Shown: piece by piece, positions 24,899-33,831 of the stretch | Numbering within the stretch: the first letter of the stretch is position 1 | Layout: every line of letters starts with the position of its first letter | Source of the DNA: Anaerolineales bacterium | GTDB taxonomy: Bacteria > Chloroflexota > Anaerolineae > 4572-78 > J111 | Reading direction: 5' to 3' | Assembly (NCBI GenBank): GCA_015075185.1 | Contig: JABTUW010000003.1 | Coordinates: 682,001 to 746,000, forward strand | DNA: 64,000 bases | Made by a program: the position numbers and the translations under genes | Notes under the pieces: model-generated | Databases searched by the model: none | Told to the model about the DNA's origin: nothing | The model's input: only the letters and a program-made list of their open reading frames with translations

Positions 24899-27301
24899 TT
24901 AAAAGGTGTGTTCAGTTCGGGTGATGATGTCGTTCTGGAGGGCCGGGTCAAGTGCAGTGAAGAAGGCACTATAACCCGCCACCCGGACCACCAGGCCGCG
25001 ATAGTTCTCTGGATGTTTCTGCGCATCCAGCAGAGTCTCGCGGCTGACCACGTTGTATTGGACATGCAGCCCGCCTCCGGTGAAGAGGGTCTCCGTCACA
25101 GCCATTAGATTGTGCAACCCCTTCTCATCCTTCAGTGCATTGGGATGGAATTTCTGGTTCAGCAGCGTGCCGTTTGAGGCCAGTTGGTGATCGAGCTTGG
25201 CCACCGATTTCACCGCTGCCGTCGGTCCCAGGTTGTCGCGGCCCGACACCGGCGAAACCCCGTCGGCCAGAGGTGTGCCAGCCTTGCGCCCATCCGGCAG
25301 CGGGCCAACAACGGTACCTAACGGCACGTTGGCCGAAACCGGATAGAGGCCCGGCTGGAATTGACCACCACGCGGGTTGCGATACTGCTCAACCTGATCG
25401 CAGTAGATCAAAGCACCCTCGCGGGCCAGCTCGTCGGCATAATCGTTGTCATTACCGTACTTGGGAGCGCGGTTCAGGAGCATCTGGCGCAGATCTTCCT
25501 TGCCCTCGAAGTTGGTCTTGAGCAATTCCTTCAACTCAGCCAGAGTTAGGGCTTTTTCCTCAAAGACCAGCTTCTTGACGGCTGCCAGGGAGTCACCTAC
25601 GTTGGCGACACCGACACCTTGTGGGCCGGTAAAGTTGTAGTGCGCTCCACCTTCCTGGAGCGACTTGCCCTTAACAATGCAGTCGGCCACCAGCGAGGAG
25701 AGGAAGGGCAGCGGTGCTCGTTGGCCGTGAGCCATATCCACGGCGTTGTCGGAGACGATCAGTAAGCGGACGAAGTATTCCATCTGTTGGCGATAAGCTG
25801 TCATTACGTCGTCAAACGACTTGAAAGAGGTCAACTTACCGGTCTTGGGTCCCAGCCGCTTCCCGGTGAGGGGGTCAACTCCATCGTTCAAAGCCAGCTC
25901 CAGCACCTTGGCCATGTTGAAGAAAGCTGCATCGTGCCAGCCCTCAGTTTTGCCGCCGACCTGCGGCTCGACACAGCCGATAATGCCATAGTCACGGGCA
26001 TCCTCTCGGGTCAAACCCCGGCTGAGAAGCGCTGGGACAATGATCCGGTCGCTATAGTAGGCCGGCATCCCCAGGCCAACCCGGCTGACCTCGAGAGCCT
26101 TCATGTACAACGGCTCCGGCGTGCTTTCGTGAATGCGGATGGAGATCGAGGGTTGGTAAAGCTTGATGTTGGCCGAGGCTTGCAAGCACATGAAGGACAA
26201 TTCATTCGTCGCGTCCTTCCCATCCCGAGCCTGGCCGCCGACGATCAGGTTTTGGAACATCGGATAGCCGCCAAAGGCTTTGGTCGAGTTTTCATCGCGG
26301 ACCTTGTTGATCTCATTGAATTTGAGCCAGAGCAGATCCAGCAGTTCCTGCATATCGTCGAGCGACATGCGATCTTCACTGACCCGGAAGTAGGGATACA
26401 TGTACTGATCGAACCGCATCGGCGAAATCGAATGGCCATTCGATTCGAGCTGAATGGTCAATTGGATGAACCAGAACGACTGCAACGCCTCCCAGAATGT
26501 TTCCGCCGGCTGGGCCGGGACCTTGTGGCAGATGCGCGCAATTTCTTCCAGTTCGGCTTTGCGGCGGGGCTCCTTGGTTTTAGCCGCCAATCGTTCCGCT
26601 TCCCTGGCAAACCGCTCGGCAAAATGAACCACGGCCTTGTTGGCAATGACCACTGCCTTCAAGAAGTGCATCTTTTGATGATCGTCCGGGTTGGTAATGT
26701 CGAGCTTGGCCAGTTCTGCTTCGGCCTCGGCAATGACCCCGTTCAGCCCCTTTGCCAGAACCTTGGCGTAATCAACCGAAATGTGACCGACCCCGTTGAA
26801 GAAGTAGTTGCCTACGGTGAACACCCCGGCGGTCTGGGCATCTTTAGCCTCTTGCGTCATCAACGAGGCGGCCAGTTCGTTACTGGTCTTGCCCTCCCAG
26901 TAGGGGAACAGTTCGCGCAGGGTTTGCTTTTTCTCTGCTGAGATGAGGAAAACATCCCCGCTGCGCTTCTCCAAGCGGTCCAGTTCAGCTTCAAGCCACT
27001 TGCAGGAGAACTCGGGGAAGATGGGCGAGGAGCGTGGCTTGGTCGCCTGGTTACCGACAATTAACTCATCCTCCTGAATAAAGATGGTCATCTCACTCAG
27101 GATCTTCTCCAAGGCTTTGGCCCGGCGGATGATGATAGGTTCGGCCTCGGTTTCCCGGTAAGACGCGGTGATGAGCTTGGCCCGCTCGACGCAGATTTCC
27201 GGGGTAACGGCCAGGAAACGTTCTTTAATGCGCTCCAGCCGGGGGGTTGGGCCTGGTAGCTCGATAACGTGCTCTTCAATTTGCTGTAATAGCTTTTCCA
27301 T
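24899..27301 (-). CDS. Glycyl-radical enzyme, glycerol/diol dehydratase-like
   Basis: An 800-residue glycyl-radical enzyme. The radical site is Gly776 in RVAGYSAFF and the thiyl Cys is Cys443 in IIGCVEPQVGGKTEGWHD. Residues that mark the B12-independent glycerol dehydratase are also present: His173 (GVGHISVDY), His290-Ser291 (SNGHSIS), Glu445 and Asp457. This points to dehydration of glycerol, propanediol or a close analogue rather than pyruvate cleavage or choline lysis; the substrate is inference. It is oxygen-sensitive, so anaerobic use is implied. GGAGG lies 9 bases before ATG. No microcompartment shell genes are nearby. The activase follows in the same direction. Confidence 0.9.
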   Translation of the reverse strand: MEKLLQQIEEHVIELPGPTPRLERIKERFLAVTPEICVERAKLITASYRETEAEPIIIRRAKALEKILSEMTIFIQEDELIVGNQATKPRSSPIFPEFSCKWLEAELDRLEKRSGDVFLISAEKKQTLRELFPYWEGKTSNELAASLMTQEAKDAQTAGVFTVGNYFFNGVGHISVDYAKVLAKGLNGVIAEAEAELAKLDITNPDDHQKMHFLKAVVIANKAVVHFAERFAREAERLAAKTKEPRRKAELEEIARICHKVPAQPAETFWEALQSFWFIQLTIQLESNGHSISPMRFDQYMYPYFRVSEDRMSLDDMQELLDLLWLKFNEINKVRDENSTKAFGGYPMFQNLIVGGQARDGKDATNELSFMCLQASANIKLYQPSISIRIHESTPEPLYMKALEVSRVGLGMPAYYSDRIIVPALLSRGLTREDARDYGIIGCVEPQVGGKTEGWHDAAFFNMAKVLELALNDGVDPLTGKRLGPKTGKLTSFKSFDDVMTAYRQQMEYFVRLLIVSDNAVDMAHGQRAPLPFLSSLVADCIVKGKSLQEGGAHYNFTGPQGVGVANVGDSLAAVKKLVFEEKALTLAELKELLKTNFEGKEDLRQMLLNRAPKYGNDNDYADELAREGALIYCDQVEQYRNPRGGQFQPGLYPVSANVPLGTVVGPLPDGRKAGTPLADGVSPVSGRDNLGPTAAVKSVAKLDHQLASNGTLLNQKFHPNALKDEKGLHNLMAVTETLFTGGGLHVQYNVVSRETLLDAQKHPENYRGLVVRVAGYSAFFTALDPALQNDIITRTEHTF

Positions 27302-27362
27302 TGTTGTATACCTCCACTGGTATCAAAATGGACAATATTTGATTTGTATTTTTGTTGGCTGC

Positions 27363-27378
27363 GTTAGACACGTCTAAC
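27363..27378. promoter_or_regulatory. Palindrome upstream of the glycyl-radical enzyme
   Basis: GTTAGAC-AC-GTCTAAC, two perfect 7-base arms with a 2-base centre, 62 bases before the start codon. Size and position suit a dimeric repressor or activator site. Confidence 0.4.
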
Positions 27379-27471
27379 ACGGCAGTTTACCGCTGGGTTT
27401 AGCTATCTCACCCTGGCCCGCAATCACCTCCTTCCACCCTATTCCATTTCGTCCTTTCATTCTGGTTGAGT

Positions 27472-27592
27472 TATAATAAAAGCAGACAGGCAAACAGAAG
27501 TGGGTTCAATCCCAAACGAGCTGAACCTCTTCTACGGCTATGTCACCTGGGGAGATACCGCCGGCGGCCAAACTGGTCGGTATCTCCCTATT
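27472..27592 (+). ncRNA. Candidate structured small RNA with terminator
   Basis: The 390-bp gap between two minus-strand genes contains, on the plus strand, TATAAT (27472-27477), then a stem-loop AGAAGTGGGTT...AACCTCTTCT (about 27495-27535), then a perfect 11-bp hairpin GGGAGATACCG/CGGTATCTCCC (27550-27588) followed by TATTTTATT. This resembles a short stand-alone transcript of about 110 bases. No clear -35 box is seen and I match it to no known RNA class. It could instead be a terminator with unrelated flanking sequence. Confidence 0.4.
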
Positions 27593-27691
27593 TTATTCAC
27601 TGCGTCCCTGCCGGTCTACTCTTAAAAGCAGCCCGACTCATCCTACCCAAGTGGCAACTACGATAATATGGGGGGACCATCTTCTTGATGG

Positions 27692-28126
27692 CTATACTCT
27701 GACCTCGCTTGGAGCAGGAATCACGCCAAGCTGCTGCATCATGCCTAGAGTATCCCAGTTGAGCCAGGCTTCCTGAATTTGGTCGTTGCTGACCCGGTGG
27801 ATATTGATGGCCGTGACGTTGATCGGCTTGCCGGTCGCCGGAATGCCGGCAAACTCGCCCTGTTGGGTGCCGGTGACACTCCAGCGGGTGACCACCTTGT
27901 CTCCTTCGGCTATTTGATCCTCAACGGTGAAGTGAACATCAGGGAAGGCCGTGCGCAGGTAGGTGACGAAGGCTTTCAACCCCTCCCGGCCCGGTGTTTC
28001 ACCCGGCACGGCATTATGATTGACATAGTTGGCGCCCACAATCTCGTCAGCCACGCTCAGGTCGCCCCGGTTAAATAACTCTTCAAAAAATCGTTTTAGA
28101 ACCGTTTTGTTTGTTTCAGTTGACAT
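27692..28126 (-). CDS. SnoaL-like / ester cyclase-family protein
   Basis: A 144-residue single-domain protein of the NTF2-like SnoaL group: NKTVLKRFFEELFNRGDLSVADEIVGANYVNHN at the start, then PGREGLKAFVTYLRTAFPDVHFTVEDQIAEGDKVVTRWSVTGTQ and a closing strand with AWLNWDTLGMMQQLG. Relatives are polyketide cyclases and many uncharacterised 'ester cyclases', so the reaction cannot be stated. ATG 28126 is preferred over the in-frame ATG at 28177 because AGAGGT lies just upstream. Single-gene transcription is likely. Confidence 0.82.
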   Translation of the reverse strand: MSTETNKTVLKRFFEELFNRGDLSVADEIVGANYVNHNAVPGETPGREGLKAFVTYLRTAFPDVHFTVEDQIAEGDKVVTRWSVTGTQQGEFAGIPATGKPINVTAINIHRVSNDQIQEAWLNWDTLGMMQQLGVIPAPSEVRV

Positions 28127-28484
28127 GCAATACCTCTTGGTGTTTACCAATATTGTTGAATATTGCCGAACTTTCACATTTTAGAATATTTTAGGCGATT
28201 AGCTGAGTGGTACGGGACGGGGCCGGGTTAATCGTTTCCGGGTGGGGACTTTATGGATGGAAGGATGAAGCGAGATGCGAACAAAAGGTAGCGGAAAATA
28301 GTAACTTATTCTCCCAACTCTCTATTATATTATGAAATTCTCCCTTATAGCCAGTGATATTTGTCACAAACAACTAAGACAAATGTCACCAGGCCGAATT
28401 CTCTGGTAACGTTTAAGCAATGTTCAAGTTGAGCTGAGTTTCGGAGTGGTCAAATTTGAGTTTGGGGCGGCCAACAGTATAATG

Positions 28485-28510
28485 ATTTTTATAAAATTTA
28501 TTATAAAAAT
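28485..28510. promoter_or_regulatory. AT-rich inverted repeat before the radical SAM gene
   Basis: Perfect 10-base arms ATTTTTATAA/TTATAAAAAT around a 6-base centre, ending 12 bases before ATG 28523. It follows GTATAATG (28478-28484), so a regulator bound here would block transcription or translation start. The rest of 28178-28484 is AT-rich and holds no gene. Confidence 0.45.
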
Positions 28511-28522
28511 TCCAATAACTGA

Positions 28523-30253
28523 ATGAAACAAAACTATCGTACTATTGATCAAGCTAAGAAAATATTGAGCCAGGAAGAGGGGACCATTCTCAAGAATTGG
28601 GGCGGCAAGTTACCCATCGCCCTGGTTTGGCCGAACAGTTACCGCGTGGGCATGAGCAGCCTGGCCCTGCACATCTTGTATCGCCTCTTTAACGATGAAC
28701 CGGATGTCGCCTGCGAACGGGTCTTTTATGGTTTCCAGCAGCTCCCTCAGCGTGATGAGCCGCTGGTATCCCTGGAGTCGCAGCGCCCCCTGGACGAGTT
28801 TGCGGCTGTAGCCTTTACTATCTCCTATGAAATGGATTATTTCAACGTGGTGCAGATGTTGCGCCAGGCCGGCTTTCCCCTGTTTGCCGCCGAGCGCGAC
28901 GAGAACTGGCCGCTGCTGATTGCCGGTGGTCCGGCCGTTTACACCAATCCGGAGCCGTTGGCCGAGATTTTTGATGCCTTTGCTATCGGCGAGGGTGAGG
29001 CGATTGTGCCGCCGCTGATTGACGCCCTGTGGGAGATTAATGAAATGCCTCGGCCCGAAGCCTACGAGCGGCTGGCCCAGGTAGACGGCATGTATCTACC
29101 CGCGCTTCACCATGATGGCCCGGTACCCCGGGTGTGGGTCAAAGATATCGAGACCCGGCCCACCGTGACCCAGATTTACACACCCAACACCGAATTTGGC
29201 GACCGCACCCTGATCGAAATTGCCCGCGGCTGCGGGCGGGGCTGCCGCTTCTGCATGGCCGGCTATGTCTACCGGCCAATGCGCGAGATGCATCTGGATA
29301 CGGTGCTGGCCGCGGCCCGGCACGGCCTGAAACACCGTGACCGGATTGGACTGGTCAGCGCCGCCGTCAGCGACCATAGCTGGATTGACCAGATTGCCAT
29401 CGAACTGCGCCAAATGGGCGCGCGCTTGACCGCTTCCTCCATGCGGGTTGACCCAATCAGCGAGCCGCTGATCAAAGGGTTGGCCGAAAGTGGCAACCAA
29501 ACCCTGACCATCGCCCCCGAAGCCGGCAGCGTGCGCATGCGCAAAGTCATCAACAAGCCCCAGGCCGACGCCCAGATCTTGCACGCCGTGGAGCTGGCGG
29601 CCAGGTACAACTTCCCGCAGCTTAAGATGTATTTTATGGTCGGCCAGCCGACGGAGACGGAAGAGGATGTCGAAGCCATTGCCCGAATGGTGCTGGCCGC
29701 CCGCCAGATTTTTCCGCGTAATATCGCCATCAACGCCACGCCTTATGTCCCCAAGAGCCATACCGCCTTCCAATGGGCGGCCATGCTGCCGGTCGAAACG
29801 CTGGAAACACGCATCAAATACCTGCAAGACCGGCTCAACCCCAACGGCGTGACCGTCCGCAGCGACAGCCCGGCCTGGGCCGCGGTGGAAGGAACCCTGG
29901 CCCGGGGCGACCGGCGGTTGGGCCGCGTGCTGGCCCGCATGCGCAAGGTCAACCTGCGGGAGTGGGGGCGGGCGCTGGAAGCGGAAGGATTGAGCCAGGA
30001 CGAATTTCTGCGCGAGCGCCGTCTGGACGAGAAGTTGCCCTGGGAGTCGGTCACAACGGGCGTCAGCAAAGCCTTTTTTAGCTGGGATTTGCGCCGCGCC
30101 CTGCGCAATGACCTGACCCAGGCCTGTCCTCCCGCCGGCTGCCTCAAGTGCCATGCCTGCGACGAGGAATGGGCGCTTCGCCCCAACTACCAGGCCGCCC
30201 TCGGCCCGAACCTGGGCGCATATGGGGATAATTACATTCCTTTGGAAATTTAG
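28523..30253 (+). CDS. B12-binding-type radical SAM protein (TIGR03960-like)
   Basis: A 576-residue protein. The N-terminal ~190 residues are a B12-binding-like fold (LPIALVWPNSYRVGMSSLALHILYRLFND), followed by a radical SAM domain with cluster C237-x3-C241-x2-C244 (GCGRGCRFCMAGY) and a C-terminal Cys group CPPAGCLKCHACDEEW. This order matches the TIGR03960 family. In many bacteria it stands beside or is fused to a TIGR03936/DUF2344 protein; that partner is not seen here. The reaction is unknown to me. It is preceded by an AT-rich palindrome and followed by a terminator. Confidence 0.85.
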   Translation: MKQNYRTIDQAKKILSQEEGTILKNWGGKLPIALVWPNSYRVGMSSLALHILYRLFNDEPDVACERVFYGFQQLPQRDEPLVSLESQRPLDEFAAVAFTISYEMDYFNVVQMLRQAGFPLFAAERDENWPLLIAGGPAVYTNPEPLAEIFDAFAIGEGEAIVPPLIDALWEINEMPRPEAYERLAQVDGMYLPALHHDGPVPRVWVKDIETRPTVTQIYTPNTEFGDRTLIEIARGCGRGCRFCMAGYVYRPMREMHLDTVLAAARHGLKHRDRIGLVSAAVSDHSWIDQIAIELRQMGARLTASSMRVDPISEPLIKGLAESGNQTLTIAPEAGSVRMRKVINKPQADAQILHAVELAARYNFPQLKMYFMVGQPTETEEDVEAIARMVLAARQIFPRNIAINATPYVPKSHTAFQWAAMLPVETLETRIKYLQDRLNPNGVTVRSDSPAWAAVEGTLARGDRRLGRVLARMRKVNLREWGRALEAEGLSQDEFLRERRLDEKLPWESVTTGVSKAFFSWDLRRALRNDLTQACPPAGCLKCHACDEEWALRPNYQAALGPNLGAYGDNYIPLEI

Positions 30254-30274
30254 ATCATTTGGCCGATCATCAGA

Positions 30275-30344
30275 GCCGGGATTGGAGGATTTGGGGATTA
30301 ACTTTTTAAGAAATCTCCGAATCCCCTAATCCCGGCCATTTTTT
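30275..30344 (+). terminator. Terminator hairpin after the radical SAM gene
   Basis: Long arms GCCGGGATT...TGGGGATT and AATCCCCTAATCCCGGC enclose an AT-rich loop and are followed by CATTTTTT. It also belongs to the reiterated GGATT/AATCC word family seen inside the RHS gene. Confidence 0.7.
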
Positions 30345-30366
30345 AGGATCAAGGAGTGTCAGTCTC

Positions 30367-30693
30367 ATGTCGAAAAATATAGCCAATTACAGAGACTTTG
30401 TTGGTGCGAAGGCCGATAAGTTTCACAAAGCTACCCTGTTTCAGGGCGAAAATCTCATGATTGGCCTCAACTGTTTGGAGCCGGGTCAGGTGCAGCATGT
30501 GCATGAGCATGCCGGCCAGGATAAGTTTTACTTTGTGCTGGAAGGTGTTGGATTATTCACCGTCGGTGAAGAGGTCACCGAAGTTGGCCCCGGCCACGTG
30601 GTTTGGGCGGCGGCGAGCATGCTGCATGGCGTCGAAAACCGGGGGACGGAACGGTTGACTATTTTGATGGGTATTGCGCCCCCACCAAAATAA
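30367..30693 (+). CDS. Cupin-domain protein
   Basis: A 108-residue single cupin. Motif 1 is GQVQHVHEHAGQDKFYFVLEG (His, His and Glu-position ligands for a metal) and motif 2 is PGHVVWAAASMLHGVEN with the fourth His. The fold binds a metal and small carboxylates or sugars; the reaction is not predictable. AAGGAGTG lies 8-10 bases before ATG. It stands alone after a terminator. Confidence 0.87.
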   Translation: MSKNIANYRDFVGAKADKFHKATLFQGENLMIGLNCLEPGQVQHVHEHAGQDKFYFVLEGVGLFTVGEEVTEVGPGHVVWAAASMLHGVENRGTERLTILMGIAPPPK

Positions 30694-31064
30694 GAGGTGC
30701 CCCCTCGTTGAGCCAGAAAAATTAACAAGCCTGCATCCGCTGCCTCTCGGCGGTGTATTTTTCGTAAAAGACCATCCAATGGGTGGTCTTTTCTTTTTCA
30801 TAGTTTGACCTACGCCCACCGGCCGACGGTTTGGCGACGGTTAGCCACCTTTTTGATCGCCAGAAATCAATTGCCTCCGTAACCAGCTTTGACGACAAAA
30901 TTCCTTTATAATCAGCATAAATTCCAATGAGGGAACAAAAACGCATGTCACTGCGTCTAATAAGGGACCAAATTATACAATTAATTCGACCAAAAACCTG
31001 GGACGCGTAAAGACCAACTTTTTAGATCCATCAGGTTACGGCAGAAGACTAGAGGGATATTACG
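30694..31064. other. Intergenic region without a gene
   Basis: 371 bp between the cupin and the PKD protein. Short frames on both strands lack ribosome binding sites and family resemblance. A small hairpin (AAGACCATCC...GGGTGGTCTTTTC, about 30768-30792) followed by TTTTC may terminate the cupin transcript. I see nothing else. Confidence 0.5.
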
Positions 31065-33638
31065 ATGAGATTCAATGATCTTTATAACCAATTTCAACAA
31101 AGTTCTCCGCTCACCAAGCTGTTAATCGGCCTTTTGGGGCTGATTTGGACGCTGGTGGTGGTGGGCTTCCTGGGACTGGGTATTCTTTTGTTTGCCAGTC
31201 CCAGCCAGGCGCTCCAACCGACGCCCGGCACAGCGGCAGCAGCTATCGTTTTAGAACCGGCAACCGGCTCTGCGGGCAGCTCCGTGACGGTGCGAGGCGA
31301 GGGCTGGACGCCCGGCAGCATGGTGCTGCTTTACCTGTCTTCGGGCAGTGAAACAGCCAACTACGCCCTGGCCAGCGCCATTGCCGACGCCGAGGGGCGC
31401 TTCACTACCAATTTAATCATTCCGTTCGACAACCAGTGGGCCACCCCCGGCACGGCTATGGTTCTGGCGAAGACGCAGGACAACGGCGAGTCCGCCCAGG
31501 CAACCCTGAATATTGCCGGCGAGGCTAATCCGCCGAGCGTGACCCCGGCGGTCACGCTGACGCCTACTTCGACGCCAACCCTGGCAGCGTCGCCCACGCC
31601 GACGGCCACGCCCCAACCCGGCGCGCCTCTGGCGGCAACGACGGCAGATTTGAACGTGCGCGGCGGCCCCGGCACCGGCTATCCGGTCCTGGGCCTGCTC
31701 AAGGCCGGCCAAACCGCCGAAATCACCGGCCGCAGCGCCGATGGCCGCTGGTGGCAGATTAAGTTCTCCGGCGTGGCCGGCGAGCGCGGGTGGCTCTCGG
31801 CGCAATACGTGGCCGCGCAGAATACCGGCAACGTGCCAATTGTGCAAGCGCCGCCGTTGCCAACCGCCGCGCCCGCAACCGCCACACCTGTGCCTCCCAC
31901 GCCCTCCCCGGTGGTCATCACCGATTGGCGCGGGGAGTACTACAACAATCCGAACCTGAGCGGCGCGCCGGCCTTGATCCGCAACGACGTGGCGATCAGC
32001 TTTAATTGGGGGGCAGGCGCTCCGGCGGCCAGCCTGCCGGCAGACAATTTCTCCGCCCGCTGGACGCGCAACCTGAGCTTTCCGGCCGGCCTCTATCGCT
32101 TCGAGTTGACGGTTGACGATGGGGTACGGGTCTGGGTAGATAACAACCTGATTATTGACCAGTGGCGTGACAGCTCGCCGACCACTTACGTGGCTGAAGC
32201 GCGGCTGTCCCAGGGGACGCACAGCATTCGCATCGAGTACTACGAGCGCAGCGGCGGCGCCCTGATTGATCTCCGCTGGCAGCGCCTCAACGAGCAGAGC
32301 AACGAAACACCACGGCCCAATGCCGGCGGCCCCTACATCGTCAACGAAGGCAGCCAGGTGGTTCTGGATGGCAGCAAATCCAAGGACCCCGACGGCAAGA
32401 TTGTCAAGTATGAGTGGGACTTTAACTTCGACGGGCGCAGCTTCAAGACCGATGCGAGCGGGAAAACCCCGGCGGCGTTTTATGCCGACGGCCCGGCCAC
32501 CCTGACCGTAGCCCTGCGCGTCACCGACGACAAGGGGGCCAGGCAGGTGGCGGTTGCGCAAGTGACGGTGCTCAACCTGGCACCGCAGGCTGGGGCCGGC
32601 GGGCCTTATGCGGGCCAGGTGGGCAGTCCGATCACCCTGACCGGCACGGCCAGCGACCCCAGCCCGGTTGACCAAAATAGCCTGCACTACCGCTGGGAGT
32701 TTGGCGACGGTGCAGCGGCCGATGGTCCGGTGGTCAGCCACACGTACAGCCAGGCCGGCAGCTATGTGGCCCGCCTGATTGTGACCGATAAAGATGGGGC
32801 GCAGGTCGCCGCTACCGCCACCGTTCAGGTCAACGGCGCCAACCAGGCGCCCATCGCCGTGATCAGCGGCCCGACCAGCGGCAAAACGGGTCAACCCCTG
32901 GATTTCAGCGGCCACAATTCGCGGGACATGGATGGCAGTATCAGTGCTTATGCCTGGAATTTTGGCGATGGAGCGACGGCCCATGGGATCAATGCCAGCC
33001 ACAGCTACGGCCAGGCCGGGACTTACGAAGTCACCCTGACGGTGACGGATAACGGCGGGGCAATTGGCCGCTCGACTGTGATCGTACAGATTAGTGATGT
33101 GGTCAAGACACCCCCTGTCGCCGCAATCAATGGACCAGCGAACGGGATGGTGAGCGAGCCGCTCCCCTTCGACGGGACCGGTTCTAAGGACCCGGATGGC
33201 CAGATTGTCAGCTACACCTGGGAGTTTGGCGACGGCGCGAGCGCCGGCGGCTTCAACGTGAGCCACACCTACCCCGTCTCCGGCACTTACCAGGTGACTC
33301 TGACGGTGGTGGATAACGACGGCTTGAGCGCCCAGTCCAGCCAGGTGGTGACGATTGAGGAGCCGGTTCAACTGCAACTGCCGCCCAACGCAGCCCTGAG
33401 CGTGCCGAGCGCCGGGGTGGTGGGCCAAAGCCTGAGCTTTGACGCCGGCGGCTCTAACGACCCTGACGGCCAGATCGTCAACTACTCGTGGAGTTTTGGC
33501 GACGGCTTGGTGGAAAACAGCACCCTGCCGCAAATAACCCACAGCTACATTCAAACCGGCGTTTATACCGTCACCTTAACCCTGACTGACAACGACGGCC
33601 TGATTAACACGGCTGTCCAGCCGGTGACGATCAATTAG
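31065..33638 (+). CDS. Membrane-anchored surface protein with SH3, PA14-like and five PKD domains
   Basis: An 857-residue exported protein. One transmembrane helix (about 18-42) anchors it, with an Ig-like strand region (about 55-150), a Thr/Pro linker, a bacterial SH3 domain (about 190-250: LNVRGGPGTGYPVLGLLKAGQ) and a second Thr/Pro linker. A PA14-like carbohydrate-binding domain follows (about 287-410: WRGEYYNNPNLSG, VDDGVRVWVDNNLIIDQWRD). Five PKD repeats come last, with W-x-FGDG cores and HTY motifs. It probably binds the cell wall or polysaccharide. A clear terminator follows at 33696. It is co-oriented with, but separate from, the next gene. Confidence 0.88.
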   Translation: MRFNDLYNQFQQSSPLTKLLIGLLGLIWTLVVVGFLGLGILLFASPSQALQPTPGTAAAAIVLEPATGSAGSSVTVRGEGWTPGSMVLLYLSSGSETANYALASAIADAEGRFTTNLIIPFDNQWATPGTAMVLAKTQDNGESAQATLNIAGEANPPSVTPAVTLTPTSTPTLAASPTPTATPQPGAPLAATTADLNVRGGPGTGYPVLGLLKAGQTAEITGRSADGRWWQIKFSGVAGERGWLSAQYVAAQNTGNVPIVQAPPLPTAAPATATPVPPTPSPVVITDWRGEYYNNPNLSGAPALIRNDVAISFNWGAGAPAASLPADNFSARWTRNLSFPAGLYRFELTVDDGVRVWVDNNLIIDQWRDSSPTTYVAEARLSQGTHSIRIEYYERSGGALIDLRWQRLNEQSNETPRPNAGGPYIVNEGSQVVLDGSKSKDPDGKIVKYEWDFNFDGRSFKTDASGKTPAAFYADGPATLTVALRVTDDKGARQVAVAQVTVLNLAPQAGAGGPYAGQVGSPITLTGTASDPSPVDQNSLHYRWEFGDGAAADGPVVSHTYSQAGSYVARLIVTDKDGAQVAATATVQVNGANQAPIAVISGPTSGKTGQPLDFSGHNSRDMDGSISAYAWNFGDGATAHGINASHSYGQAGTYEVTLTVTDNGGAIGRSTVIVQISDVVKTPPVAAINGPANGMVSEPLPFDGTGSKDPDGQIVSYTWEFGDGASAGGFNVSHTYPVSGTYQVTLTVVDNDGLSAQSSQVVTIEEPVQLQLPPNAALSVPSAGVVGQSLSFDAGGSNDPDGQIVNYSWSFGDGLVENSTLPQITHSYIQTGVYTVTLTLTDNDGLINTAVQPVTIN

Positions 33639-33695
33639 CCACCAAAAAGGCTCCGGGGGTTTTAAAACACCTGGAGACTCATAGACAAATCCTGA

Positions 33696-33724
33696 AAGGA
33701 CTGGCCTTACGGTCAGTCCTTTTT
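33696..33724 (+). terminator. Rho-independent terminator
   Basis: Arms AAGGACTGGCC/GGTCAGTCCTT (one mismatch) with a TTAC loop and a following T-run, 58 bp after the PKD protein gene. Confidence 0.85.
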
Positions 33725-33771
33725 GGTTAGGCGGGTAAAATGTGCCACAGGATCACCCCGTGGATGGGGGA

Positions 33772-33801
33772 TTGTCACGCAAAGCTGACTTATGTTAGAA
33801 T
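33772..33801 (+). promoter_or_regulatory. Candidate promoter for the PLP-fold gene
   Basis: TTGTCA (33772-33777), an 18-base spacer and TAGAAT (33796-33801) lie 31 bases before ATG 33832. Confidence 0.5.
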
Positions 33802-33831
33802 ATAACTTTAGCAAATAACGGCTTAAAAAGG

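Noticed and set aside
25787..26941. 384-codon plus-strand frame
   Set aside because: It lies wholly antisense to the glycyl-radical enzyme, whose active-site motifs are all intact.
27500..27520. T-loop-like GGGTTCAATCCC suggesting a tRNA
   Set aside because: No acceptor, D or anticodon arms can be paired around it.
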